Source: Branchiostoma belcheri (Eukaryota; Chordata; Leptocardii; Amphioxiformes; Branchiostomatidae). Taken from it: DNA of 64,000 nucleotides. The position numbers and the translations under genes are program-made. Below are positions 32,295-43,734 of this stretch, piece by piece (the stretch's first letter is position 1; every line of letters starts with the position of its first letter). The stretch is taken from NCBI RefSeq assembly GCF_001625305.1, contig NW_017804020.1, forward strand, positions 1,350,545 through 1,414,544, given 5' to 3'. The notes beneath the pieces were generated by a model. The model did no database searches. It was not told the origin of the DNA and saw only the letters and a program-made list of their open reading frames with translations.

Positions 32295-35200
32295 ATGGCG
32301 TCCCTCACCAAGTTTTTGTGCCACTCGGTCAGAAATCTTGTCCGCCCGGGTCTGTCTCTCCGTACTAACGTCACCCAGTGTGGCTCTGCCGTGTTCACAC
32401 AAGGTAGACGGCATCAGAGCACGGCTCCGTCTGAAGAGGAGCTGCAAGTCAGCTACTTGGAGGGTGATAGCCAAGGTTTGTGTGCATCGGTGCTAGCGTG
32501 GGAGGGGGGCGTTATTTTACACAACAGATTTCACTATGGTTTAACGGTTTGCGTCTTTATTTCTGTATCCTTAAAACACAACTAAGATATTAGAAGCGGT
32601 ATGTTACCAAAGGCTCAAATACGTGTAGATTAGTAGTCCATCCTTCCAAGATGCAAGACCCCTCTCCAAGGCGATTAACGTGAAAATTCGCAAATATTTG
32701 TTTACTTTTAGTCCTTGTTATGACTCATTTTCCAAATAAAGAGTTGGTATGCATGTTTTTCCTAGTTCTTCCTACTTTATGAAAATTGATTTGAACTAAA
32801 GTTGTCTAGAATTTAAATACATCTCAGTTCACAGATAAACTTCCATATCTGACCATGTCAACGCAGTAAACTACAAGGAGCGGCTCAAAGTGGAAGAGAA
32901 CTTCCTACCGAGACGAAAGATCTACTCTACTCTACTCTACTCTAACGTTATATTATCAGCTGGGTCAACGTCAACTTTCTCGCAAGTTGCTGTATAGTAT
33001 ATACAAATTTAGAAAGTAGTTACGGTAAATTTTGTAGCTGCGTTTCTCCTACGGCAGATCAGCTATCCCTATGGGACTGATGATGAATGTTCATGTAGCT
33101 TCTTGTATTAATTCCTGTGCGAATAACTTCATGTCTGTTTACTGATCTCCAGGTGTTGTTGTCTTTGGTTTGAACCGACCTGAGGCAAAGAATTCCTTCA
33201 GCAGGAATCTGGCTGGTTTGGTGAGTTTCTTCCTGGGTTGTCCTTCACTTGAAATTTTCAACTGTTACGTTACATTTCTAAAAATATTTATACATGTACT
33301 AATATATTGCATTATGAACAATATTAGTGGATGCGATGTTAATTCTGTTCTGGGATGACTTACTTTGTGCATAGTTTGATAGCGGAGCTTTGGAGGTGGC
33401 TGGAAGGAGTAGAAATTGGGAAAGTAGAAGGCAACATTCCAGGGGAGTTGGTCTGCTATGTAAAAAAAGGAGCACAGTTTGGTGCACCAATTCACCTGGC
33501 ATGTTATCTCAATATCTGTTTATTTGGTCAATTTCCACTCTTCCAGCCACTTCAGAAGTCTGATAGAGGCAAATAGTTTGTCACCAGCAATGGTACAAAC
33601 AATTCAACAGTGCCAATCTTGTTCTCTGAATGGTTACATATATAGCTAGAGAGTATCATTTGTGGGAAATGTTGCTGGTCAGTTTGCTGTCAGAGTTTCA
33701 GAAGGAAAGGAAAACAGTGTATCAATTGCCCCCTCTACCAGCTTAGAGAAGCACTGCAGGCTGTGAAGTTTGACCAGAATGCCCGTGTACTCATCATCAG
33801 GAGTGTTGCACCGGGAATCTTCTGTGCAGGTCGGCATGTCACATTTTCTTTTCTCTGCTTTGAATTTTTTTTTTTTTTAAATATTGAAACTCATAATCAT
33901 ATAGCAGGGTTTGACAAGTCTACTTAATTCATGCCATGCAATTCTCATCTTGGTCCCAGCCAGTTTTTTATTCAAGTATTTCTTGTTTCCCAGGTGCTGA
34001 CTTAAAGGAGAGAGCCAAGATGAAGCCAAGTGAAGTTGGACCGTTTGTGGCAGGGCTGAGGGCTTCACTAAGGGACATCGCTAACCTGCCCATGCCTGTG
34101 ATAGCAGCCATCGATGGAGTAGCCCTGGGAGGGGGGATGGAGATGGCACTGGGCTGTGACATAAGGGTAGCAGGTAAAAACCATTGTCATTTCATTACTC
34201 ATATCTTTGAGAGAGCCATGTTTTGCTGTAGTACTAAAAAAAGCCAATAGGGAGCCAAAAATCTAATAATTTTGAGGTCTTTCATCAATGAAGGTTAGAC
34301 ATCCACATAATAAGATACGCCAAAAACAGCAACTGGATATGATTTTGGAAACAGTCAAATGTTTCGGATAGCATCTACTGCTACAGTACAGTAACTGTTT
34401 TTTGTGCATTTTGAGGTCTCACCAAGACCCACCCACCTACCAAGTGTCATGACTATCTATCAATAGCAGCTTCATGAGTTATTATGCTACATGTATATAT
34501 ACATACATACATACATACATACATAAACACACACAAATGCTAAAAATAACCTTATGTTAAAGGTAAAAAAGAGAAACATCATCTTCCTTTTGGTGAAGGT
34601 AAGAAAGAGAAACCTCATCTTAATCTTTCCATTATGCAGTTGGATGACAAGCATAATGAAAAGTTTAGATCATGGTATTAGAGCTGTTTTTGCTTCTGTA
34701 CCAACCACAGCGGTGTCTGCCAAGATGGGTCTGACAGAGACGAAGTTGGCCATCATCCCTGGTGGAGGTGGTACACAGAACCTCCCCAGGCTCATCGGGC
34801 CTGCTAAAGCCAAGGAGCTCATCTTCACTGGCAGAGCCATCGATGGACAGGAGGCGTACGACATCGGGCTGGTCAACCACGTGGTGCCGCAGAACAGCAA
34901 CGGGGACGCCGCCTACCAGAGGTCGCTGCTATTGGCTCAGGAAATCGTACCTCAGGTGAGAAATGTTAAGCCCCTGTCATACATGGCTGAAGATGGCCAC
35001 ACTAACACTGCCAAACTACCCCCAACCATGGTTAGGATTACGGTCAGCTGTGGTTGGCTGGTGTTCAGTAAAGTCAACTTTTGATCAGCTGTGCCAGCCA
35101 AATGTTTCAAAATGTTTAAAGGAGGTTCAGCCATGGCTGGCTAGTTTTTGGCTGGTGTTCGGGAGTAGGTCCACAGTGTTCCATAGTCAAATTTGACTCA

Positions 35201-36210
35201 AATTTGATTTGATTCGCATAGAGAGGTAAGTGTCACCTAAATCTGATGTTGTTGAACAAATTTATCCACTGTGGATGGTGAAAATGACTGAATTTTGTAT
35301 CAACAGAATATGACACTATGTAAATACATTTACTTGTTTGAATATTGTCAGCATTTTTAAGACATTGTATATGAAAATGTACACGTATCTACATGTAGCT
35401 GCATTGGAAGGGTTCAATTGTCCTGGTATTACCTTCAGTTTCTTCCATTGCAAATGTATTGTAATGTATAACAGATACATTTACCTCCTACAGTCAACTC
35501 ACAGTCATCAATTACTTTGGTATTGTTTGGCTTTTGCAGGGCCCAGTAGCACTGAGGGTGGCAAAGATTGCCATTAACAGGGGTTCCCAGGTGGACCTAG
35601 ACACAGGGATGGCCATAGAGGAGGCTTGCTATGCTCAGGTAGATGTGAGGTTACAGAATGGGAACTTGCAACAGCTAGATGCTGCATCAGTGTTTTGGAC
35701 CTGTAGGGTACATATAGTAGCAAAATTAGCATAACAGACAGTTGAATGATATTGCACACAAAAGTAATTAACCAAGTAGCCAATCAGATGATTGAAACTG
35801 TTTTTTTTGGACTTCTACATGTATTAGATAAGAGAGGGAGAGGAGCATAAGAAAACTTTTCTAGAGAGTTTTCTACCACCTTATTTTTTTACCATGAGAT
35901 TTTTAGTGGAACTACACTTCACAGTTTTCAATTTTGAAATGTACTGTAATACATTGTATCAATGCTATGTGACTATAACTGCAACACTTTAGTAAGAATC
36001 TGTTATGTGTACTTCAGGTATGATTGCCAACATGACCTTGTATTCCTATACAATTGTTAAGGTACCAGAGAGCTACATTTCATTTGGGAAACTGACTGAT
36101 GTATGTTTTTTTTTTGTACTGACTATCTATAGGTCATACCCACAAAAGACAGGATGGAAGGTCTGATGGCATTCAAAGAGAAGAGGCCACCCCGCTACAA
36201 AGGAGAATGA
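32295..36210 (+). CDS. AUH: AUH: methylglutaconyl-CoA hydratase, mitochondrial
   Basis: Hydrates 3-methylglutaconyl-CoA to HMG-CoA in leucine breakdown. Seven coding exons: 32295-32475, 33153-33220, 33742-33829, 33994-34173, 34711-34955, 35540-35638, 36133-36210. All junctions are GT-AG and in phase; 939 nt, 312 residues (human about 339). Residues 1-42 are rich in Arg/Ser with no acids, as in a mitochondrial presequence. The crotonase fold is clear: [10 protein letters not shown] at 113-122, the [16 protein letters not shown] block with catalytic Glu162, and [14 protein letters not shown] with the second Glu182. The 20-residue spacing matches the human enzyme. The C-terminus RPPRYKGE is typical of AUH and separates it from ECHDC2 or ECHS1. 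The ATG at 32295 was chosen for the presequence; an open frame continues upstream to 32121 but looks non-coding. The lysines that bind AU-rich RNA in the human protein are mostly missing. Confidence 0.93.
33379..33571. repeat. CTACCAGGCTTC MITE, diverged, in AUH intron 2
   Basis: Left: GCTTTGGAGGTGGCTGGAAG and GAGTAGAAATTGGG. Right: TTCCACTCTTCCAGCCAC and AGAAGTCTGATAGAGGC. The AGGGGAGTTGGTCTGC core is kept. It lies in the intron between exons 2 and 3. Confidence 0.75.
34295..34400 (+). repeat. Dispersed repeat in AUH intron 4
   Basis: Contains GTTAGACATCCACATAATAA, GATACGCC, CAACTGGATATG and TTTTGGAAACAGTC. The same words occur at 25.35-25.51 kb (there partly inverted, in the gene B intron) and, more loosely, at 39.27-39.33 kb in a NIT1 intron. 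Confidence 0.6.
34495..34526. repeat. (ATAC)n microsatellite
   Basis: About eight ATAC units in AUH intron 4. Confidence 0.9.
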
Positions 36211-36859
36211 AGAACATCTATATGTGATGCCAGCAGTTCTTCATTATCTAACAAGATTGTACTGTAATGACAGTGAAATTGCTCTATCCATGCCCTCTCT
36301 TGCTTAAGTTTGACATTCATGCAGTCATAAGACAAACTGTAAGATAGTAAGGCTGTGTACAGAAATGTCAGGAAATTGTGTTTTCCATACCTACCTACCG
36401 AACATGCTGCAAAACTCTGCCTAACATGATAGTACATGGACCTGACCTCAAGATTTCATTGTTGATATTTTATGCGCCTGTATAAAGTAGACTCTGATAC
36501 CACCGAGAAAGAGAAGTATTACAGTATTTGGGCATCAGTGAGCTATATTGTGTGTAGGGCTGTAGGCTGACATACAAGTCAGGTGTAGATTCCAATCTGG
36601 TAACAGAGAGTCTCTGTCAACAGAGAGTTTGATTGGGAGGCAGAGATTATTCCAAGTTGGACAGAGACCTGATTTTAAGATATTTGCTTAAAAGACAGTC
36701 AGGACTTTTCATCTTTGATTCGTGTCACTCTAGATCAACTTGAAATTTAGAATTTGTAGATGGGAGACCACCTTTTTTTAGCACGTTAACAACATCCTAA
36801 TTGGAGTCCCTGTTGAAAAGGACTGCGATTGGGATCTCTACCAGTAGAAGTGTCTACCC

Positions 36860-37101
36860 AGCACGTCAGCAGAACGTACTGCGCCTGTATTTTCACGGTT
36901 TTCGGTGGATTTCTGGTCAACGTTGCATCAGAATTTTGCCTGTTGCAGAGGACATATTTTCCGACATAACATTTGGAAGCTACAGACGGGATGTTAACCT
37001 TATATACGCAAATACAACCTTATGTGAATAGAACCTTCTGAAGTGCTATGCACAATACATTACGGGTTTCGCGCATTTGCAGTACGTTCTGCCAACGTGC
37101 T
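36860..37101. repeat. TIR element, AGCACGTTGGCAGAA family, copy 2
   Basis: The left end AGCACGTCAGCAGAACGTAC mirrors the right end GTACGTTCTGCCAACGTGCT. The interior aligns with the copy at 7559-7807 (AAGTGCTATGCACAATA, GGGTTTCGCGCA). It falls in the likely AUH 3' untranslated region. Confidence 0.8.
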
Positions 37102-37494
37102 TGTCAACCCTAACATGTGTTGACCTAGGAGTTCAACTAGGATCTGAAGAATCAGGAAGTGAGTATGTCAACAATACAGTTACCAACAGCTGTAAGGACA
37201 GTGTGTTTGATTAATGTTATTGCTGTTATATACTTGGTGATTGGACTTGTGTGATTGAATGGACAGTAGCAGAAATATGAAAGACATCATGCCCTTGGGA
37301 AAGTATTACACATGTATTAGAAAGATGTATCAGATGATAGACAAAATCTTTTCACAATTCATACCTCAGAATTCTTTGTGGAAACCAGAAATAACCAGTG
37401 TGCAACTGCTCTCAACCTTTCCTGCTTTTCATTACGTTGGGATTTTTTGTGGTACATGTAATACACTAAATGCATTTATAAATGCAGCCATTGA

Positions 37495-37500
37495 AATAAA
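37495..37500 (+). terminator. Candidate AUH poly(A) signal
   Basis: AATAAA, the first canonical signal after the AUH stop that I see; it implies a 3' UTR of about 1.3 kb. It lies 30 bp from the opposing NIT1 signal. Confidence 0.45.
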
Positions 37501-37530
37501 TGCAAATGAAAACAATTTGTAAAGCAAGTC

Positions 37531-37536
37531 TTTATT
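37531..37536 (-). terminator. Candidate NIT1 poly(A) signal
   Basis: TTTATT on the + strand, i.e. AATAAA on the NIT1 strand, the first canonical signal after its stop at 38421. It implies a 3' UTR of about 0.9 kb meeting the AUH 3' end. Confidence 0.45.
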
Positions 37537-38301
37537 CATATATTAAGTCATCCTCAATTGATATGTTGTTTGCTCCTAGGCTATGTTGAAGTTCATATTA
37601 CAGCAGCTTTTGAAGTACAATGTACATGTATACTGGCATTGTTTTCTACAACTTTGTGGACTTTTGCTCATGTCACCTGAGGAAATTGGTTCTCTCTTGT
37701 ACATTTTGAAACCTGAAACTGAGGTAAGCACAGCTGAAACTGAGGTAATTATATATAAGCTATGAGTCACAAGCATCCTGATTCAACAATAGTATTGAAT
37801 GCAAGAAATCATCTTTGAACCACTAATCTTCCAAATTGATAATCTTCCAATAATTTATATAATCCAAGTGCAGTGTTGTATACCATATAGTACAATTCCA
37901 AGGCCAGAACACCAAGAACCCATGTAAGGAAACATATTGGAAAGACTAAAAGTTACTCAATATCTAAGAAGATAAACTTTTACAAACACATACTTATATT
38001 ATCACCTGGATACTTAGTCTCATCATGGAGGTACCTCCATGGTCTCATTGAACAAAGCAGCAATATTGGACACAAAACCAGATTTTTGCATGAGGTATTA
38101 AAGAGGCTACACAGGGCATGTTGCAGTTATCCCTCAACAAAGACGGGGGGCGCCACAGACTCTGCAAGCTATGCTCCACTGCTCACCTAGTCACGTGTGT
38201 CATCTGATGTCACAGTCAAAAATTTGGGTCCATTCCAGTTTCTTGTGTTGGAAATTATAGTTCAAACTTGCTTCATAATGCTGAGCTTCCAGTCAGTGAA
38301 T

Positions 38302-38401
38302 AGCCTGGATGCCAGACCCATAGCACACTAGGCCCAAAGTAATACCTGGACACTGGGATATTACTTTGGGCCCAGTGTGCTATGGGTCTGGCATCCAGGC
38401 T
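38302..38401. repeat. 100 bp hairpin, AGCCTGGATGCCAGACCC family
   Basis: AGCCTGGATGCCAGACCCAT and its exact inverse ATGGGTCTGGCATCCAGGCT flank inner arms CACTAGGCCCAAAGTAATA and TATTACTTTGGGCCCAGTG. It sits in the NIT1 3' UTR, just after the stop. A diverged pair with the same ends is at 56950-57118. Confidence 0.85.
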
Positions 38402-38420
38402 AATCAGTGATAGGCTTAAG

Positions 38421-41400
38421 CTACTGTGACAACTCCTGCCCAGTAGTATGGTCTGATGTCTTGAGTTCTATGTGTCCATAGATATCATGTCTTCTGTGCT
38501 CCCACACTGGCATTTCACGTCTGACCTTGTGCAGGTAGTCAAGGTCAACCTCTGCCACACAGACGTCTGTTCCCTCATGACAACAGGCCACTACGCAGCC
38601 CCAGGGGTCAACGACCTGCACAGGTGAAACAACAGAATGTTACCAACATACAGGAGAACAGCACTTGCACAAGGAAATGTTAAACCAACATAGTATAAAC
38701 TGATTCCACTACCATGAAAACTTTTTCCCACTTTTAATAGACCATAAAGATTGCATCCAAGAATAATTACATCAGCTTAGTGAATGATTGAATAGCAAAG
38801 TTCTTTATTCACAACCACTTGTTTATAGCAAGAGCCAACGTTTTGATGATGGTCTGTCATCTTCATCAGGGCAATTATGACTGGTTCACTGTGCACTGAA
38901 GCTAGGTGTTACTACTGATAATGTGGTAGCAAAGGTAATTTAAGTAATTGTGACACACGGCTCTTGTTAAACATCTGCTCTTGATGGTCGTAAATGAAAG
39001 AACTTTGCCATTCAATAAAGATTGAAAGCAGGCATCACCATGGCATGTCCATAGGACCTCCTCTTTTCATTGTGAGCGCCGGTCTGGGCTGCTGCCACCA
39101 CATAACACTGGTTCTCAATGGCTCGGGCCCTCAGCAGCACCTACATTTTTGTAATGTGATAGAGAAAACATAAATTCCAGTGCAGCACACCACTAAAATA
39201 GTCATGATATTCAGCATTTTTCCCAGATCACAAAATTGAACCGTATAAAAGGATATGACGTTGATGTAGGTTACACATCCAGGTAATGAGACACACAAGG
39301 AAAATGTTGCTCAAACAACTGGATATACATGTATGAGAACCTTTCCTCCACAGGAGAAATAAGTTATCTCTTTGGCACACTGAAGCAGCCATTTGATTAC
39401 CAATTCTCCTCCATTGGTTATGGGGTTAGACAGCAGGCAGATATGAGCATGTTTCAAAGTGCAGCCATGACTGACTTTTTATTACATGTCAATCATAAAT
39501 GTACATATGACTTCTGTTCACCTCCCAGTGTGCCATGCCTGTAGTCTGAGTGAAGGCTGATGGGAAGGTAAGAATGTCGGCCCCCATCTGGGCGAGAGAA
39601 ATGCACAGCTCAGGGAACCTCAGGTCGTAGCACTGGGAGGGAAGTTGTTAAGGGTTTGTATTGTCACTACTGGCTTCACTTATGTTAGATAATATGGTCA
39701 TCATATCCCTGGCCCATGAGTATCCACACTACCAAAGGCTAGATACAGGCATTCACAGTTTACCTGTTTTACTATGCTAATAGCTTGTCCCAAATTATCT
39801 TAAAAGACTTAGACCTAATTTACATACCCAGGTGAGGAGGTGAAAACTGCATAGAATTTTTTTCTTGCGTGTAAACCGGCCAGCTTTAGCATACGTCGAG
39901 AACATATTCAGATCGTACATTACCTCAAGGGCTGGCGTACGATCTAATGTATGTTATTCACGTACATAAAAGCAGACAGATTTACATGCAGGAGTATTGA
40001 TACACTCATGTGTGTATGCAGCTTTTGTACAGTCAGGTTTTTGCCCGCCTGTAAATTGGGTCTTAAAACTTTAGATCCAAAACTTTAGTACATGTAATCA
40101 AAACAATTAGTTCAGTTTTGAGAAACTTCATGTTACAAATCGTAATCTGTGGAACTTCTGAGACAAGGATACAATGGCCAGTCCCACTTTGCCTGCAGGG
40201 GTGGGCACAGGTGCCACTACCTCCCCACCAGGAATGGTCCAGTCTGTCTCCTTCAACCTCACCTGCCCAGGTATGTCCACACAGAACAGGTGTGTCTTTC
40301 TGTAAGTGGCTACTATTGCACCTGTACAACAAATATAAGAAAAGGGTGAGTAGGAGGGGTAGGGGTTGTCAGGGACTGTTACAAAACCAAACACGTTCCA
40401 TTTCAAAACACGATAAAAATACTACAAAATGTATCCCAAATTGCCCATTCCAAAACATTTGGAATAGCATGTTTTGGAATGCAACAGCAACTTAGTGTAC
40501 TTATTAGAAATTCCATTGGTAATGGCTAAGAGTTGACAACAAACTGTAAAAAAAGTTTTTCAAGTTCATGTCTAAAAGTAAAGCTTGTTGGAAAGTTAGA
40601 ACCCTTTTTAGGCCACATCAGTTACTACACATCAGTACCAGTCCTTGATCATTTCACTGCAGAAATCCGTTGACCAATTGTACCCCAGGAATGTTTCACA
40701 GAATCAACTGGGTGTTTTCCATGCAGAAAGAAAGAAAGTAAACCCAAAATCTGCAACACGTCCTTGACACTAACCTTGATTATTCATCATAACATGGGTG
40801 TTGTAAACTCTCTTGCTATCTGATTCTGATCCCTGTAAGGAAATTGTGTTTTAGACACAGTTTGGCTGTAACTCAGAGACATGGCATTTCACAACAATGA
40901 AAAGTTGATTCTCATTACTTCAGTACTTTTTTTGGGCTGATATGGTCCTAAATGAGGGCCTGCATGCCCTTTTTCATTAACAGATATGGGCTATTTTAAT
41001 TTACCGTTAATCGTTGCTGGCCTGCTCTAATTCAACGTTAAGCGTTATCAGTATATTCATCGTGAAGCGTTATCGGTCGTTTTAATTCAACGTAAAACGT
41101 TGACAAAGTTCAAGTTCAATTTTATTTAAATCAATTGGCATGTACACAGATTCAAAGAAAATGTGACATGAAATTCGTTGACAATTACATTAAGGCCACA
41201 CCAATTAAATTTCTTGGTTAACAGATTAATCTAGAAAAATAATGGAGCGGGCGGGCGAAAAAAAAAAAATAAAACAGGCCCAGGCATCCTAGTATTATGG
41301 CCCAAAATTGTACGATAGGAGCCATGAAGTCAACACACCATGCTCGTTCAAAATTTAAACAGTGAATTTTGAACTTTTAATGATACCATTGCATTAAAAG

Positions 41401-43619
41401 AATGAATAACTGCAACAACTAGGATGAAAAGGACTGTTTTCAATTGTTCAGGGCAAAATATGAGTAGTTTGCAGTTGATTCTGAATTTTTATTTTTATTT
41501 GCAAATCAGATAAAAATGAAGCGGCGAATCCGTTAACCAAGAAATTAAATTGGTGTGGCCTAAAAGCTCTCAAAATGTGACATGAAATTCAGGTTAGAGA
41601 TCCAGGTAGAACACATTGTGTAATACAAAATACCGGTAAATAACAAGCAACCTCAGTCTGATAAATTCTCTTTGTACTAAAATCTGACTGGACTGCTTTT
41701 TCTGCCGATCGGACTGGACTGCTTTTTCCACCAACCCCTGTATCATGTAATATACAGTGCTCTCCTGTTATTTGCATGGACGATTTGTCAAGGAATTTTA
41801 TTCCTATAACAGGTTTAGTCCAATAACCTTAGGAGAGCCCACACGACTGACAGGGAGGGGAGGTCAGTTGGTTATGGATGATACTGGGCTGGGGCCAATT
41901 GAAACAACCACAAACATGATGTTATTGGTATTTATATACTCACTTTCACCCACAACTACATACATGTACCATATTCTAATCTTCAAGTCGCATTTAGAAA
42001 CTCATAATGAACAGGGCTAACATGGAGATAGAAGATCAAACACATTCCACCTTCTGTCAACCCCTGTGTTGGGCAAAAGCTTACCAAACCTAAAACAACA
42101 GCCCAATCAAGGACACCAAAAAGGAACAAAGGACTTCTTCACACAATCATCATTGAGTGATAGGGGGTTCTCACCTGTCCAGAAGGAAGTGACAACAGAG
42201 AAAGTGTATGACAATGGAGGGTGCAGGGGTGATAATGAATGAATAACAATGGACTTCATGCAGTTTTGCTGATGCGCAACAAATTACATGTATTTCTTTC
42301 ACGTACTTCTGGGTCAGTGTGCCATTGACTTGGAAATATTTTAGTCCAATATCAGGTGAAAGTCATAACAGCTCATGCAATTATGCCATGCAATTTATAA
42401 TGTAGTGAATGGGAAATGGTTTGGGTTTTCAGAATTTTATGCAGATACCAGGTTTATGCCAATGTCAGTGATGCAAATAGTTGGTGAGCACTGTACTAAT
42501 GACACACATGATCTTTATCTGCATGTATAACGCTTTGTAGGCTTGTGGCAGCTGGCTACTAGTATGTTATGGCAATGATATGGCAATGATATGGCTATGA
42601 TATGAAATACACATATTGAAATATGTTAATATTAATACCCTGGAAATTCACAACTTTTGAGTGTGATGTAAAAAAAAATAAAAATATGATATCAAAAAAT
42701 GCCTCAGGAATAACAGTAAGCACCTTTTCATGGAAGCCACCAAGGGAAAGCCACACATCATGCTTCTTGGCTAACTCAGAAATCCTGGTCATCAGTTCTC
42801 CATCCAGAGTCTCTGCCATAGACACTGTCAGGGGAACACCTCCTCCCAGGTGGTCAAAACCTTCTGGTAGGAACACTACCTGTGGAATAGAATACAAAAT
42901 ATAGCAAAGTTCTTTATTCACAACTACTTTAACATTTTGATGACATCTGTCATCTTCATCAGGGCAATATTACTTAATATTGTAATAATTATGACTGGTT
43001 TACTGTACACCGAGACTAGGTATTACTGGTTCACCTACATGCAGCTTCAGTGCGCAGTAAACCACTCATAATTGCAATGACAAACGGCCATCCAAACGTT
43101 GGCTTTTGTTTAACAAGTGGTTGAAAAAAAGAACTTTGCTATTCAATCATTCAGAAACCTGATGAAATTCTTAATAGATACCTGGAGAACAGTTGAAGTT
43201 ATCTGAACATCTCACAATGCATATCGGGGTAAACATGTTTTTTTTTCTCAGCAATCTACAAGATATAGTGGGGTCGTACTGTAATATACTTGTGAAAGGT
43301 CACTGTAACTACTGAAAAGTTCCAAAGACAATATGCACCAGAAATGACAATCTTTTACATGGAATATTGCCTGCAAGGTGTCCCATACCTTGGCTCCTCG
43401 TGTTGATGCCCTCTCTATCAACCCAGAGTACACCTGAAAGTTGTCCTCCTTGTCAGATCGTGATGTCATCTGACAAACTGCAATCAGGGTACGTCCTGAG
43501 CTCCCACCACCTGCCGACATCTGCCCACCTGTGCCACAGTACCTCACACCTGAAAACACCTGCAACCATGTGCCGCTAGGTCTTGTGTTGAAAAGAGCTC
43601 TCAGCAGGGCAGAAGTCAT
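38421..43619 (-). CDS. NIT1: NIT1: deaminated glutathione amidase
   Basis: Nitrilase-superfamily amidase that repairs deaminated glutathione, hydrolysing it to alpha-ketoglutarate and Cys-Gly. Seven coding exons on the minus strand: 43389-43619, 42724-42879, 40775-40832, 40173-40321, 39522-39632, 39039-39140, 38421-38615. All are GT-AG and in phase; 333 residues (human about 327). The catalytic triad is Glu83 (FLPEGF), Lys157 (TYRKTHL) and Cys199 (CYDLRFPEL). Other family blocks are [33 protein letters not shown] and the HRRHDIYG end. The N-terminus up to about residue 30 is Arg-rich without acids, fitting a mitochondrial presequence. Met34 (MSAGGG) could give a cytosolic form. No FHIT domain follows, unlike the NitFhit fusion of flies and nematodes. 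NIT2 is excluded by the VVDPWG/HRRHDLYG-type tail. Introns hold five or more MITE-type elements. Confidence 0.93.
38785..39016. mobile_element. TGAATAGCAAAGTTCTTT TIR element, copy 1
   Basis: The left end TGATTGAATAGCAAAGTTCT mirrors the right end AAAGAACTTTGCCATTCAAT. The interior shares TGTCATCTTCATCAGGGCAA and ATTATGACTGGTTCACTG with the copy at 42902-43151. Located in the last NIT1 intron. Confidence 0.8.
39812..40062. mobile_element. GACCCG-TIR MITE, TTA duplication, in NIT1 intron 4
   Basis: Starts GACCTAATTTACATACCCAG and ends GCCTGTAAATTGGGTC, with TTA on both sides (39809-39811 and 40063-40065). Contains the block TACCTCAAGGGCTGGCGTAC. 251 bp, between the exons at 39522-39632 and 40173-40321. 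Confidence 0.8.
41000..41102. repeat. Diverged CTCTAATTCAACGTTAAGCG array
   Basis: Units such as GCTCTAATTCAACGTTAAGC and GTTTTAATTCAACGTAAAAC recall, in reverse, the ACGTTGAATTAGAG and ACGTAGAATTAAAAC units of the 10.7-12.4 kb arrays. It lacks their GC-run ends. Confidence 0.5.
41194..41560. mobile_element. GGCCACACCAATT TIR element, TAA duplication
   Basis: The left end GGCCACACCAATTAAATTTC, then TTGGTTAACAGATT, mirrors the right end AATCCGTTAACCAAGAAATT, then AAATTGGTGTGGCC. TAA flanks both ends (41191-41193 and 41561-41563). 367 bp, non-coding, in a NIT1 intron. A direct repeat AAAATGTGACATGAAATTC lies just outside each end (about 41158 and 41574). Confidence 0.85.
41755..42493. mobile_element. 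CAGTGCTC TIR element flanked by TA
   Basis: The left end CAGTGCTCTCCTGTTATTTG mirrors the right end CAAATAGTTGGTGAGCACTG with several mismatches; TA is present on both sides. About 740 bp without a transposase frame. The TA flank suggests a Tc1/mariner-like mover, as an inference. Confidence 0.65.
42902..43151. mobile_element. TGAATAGCAAAGTTCTTT TIR element, copy 2
   Basis: Begins TAGCAAAGTTCTTTATTCAC right after NIT1 exon 2 and ends AAAGAACTTTGCTATTCAAT. Same interior blocks as copy 1. Located in the first coding intron of NIT1. Confidence 0.8.
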
Positions 43620-43734
43620 TTGCTGTTGCCTTTAAATGATGTAAGAATAAGTACTACTTGAGTGTAGGAAGAAATTAATATTGTACCAATGCAAGAATTA
43701 TCCTCACCAGTGGCAAATGTATACCTTAAATTAA

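Noticed and set aside
34665..34959. Several overlapping open frames within AUH exon 5
   Set aside because: Shadows of a GC-rich, well-conserved exon whose + strand frame matches AUH.
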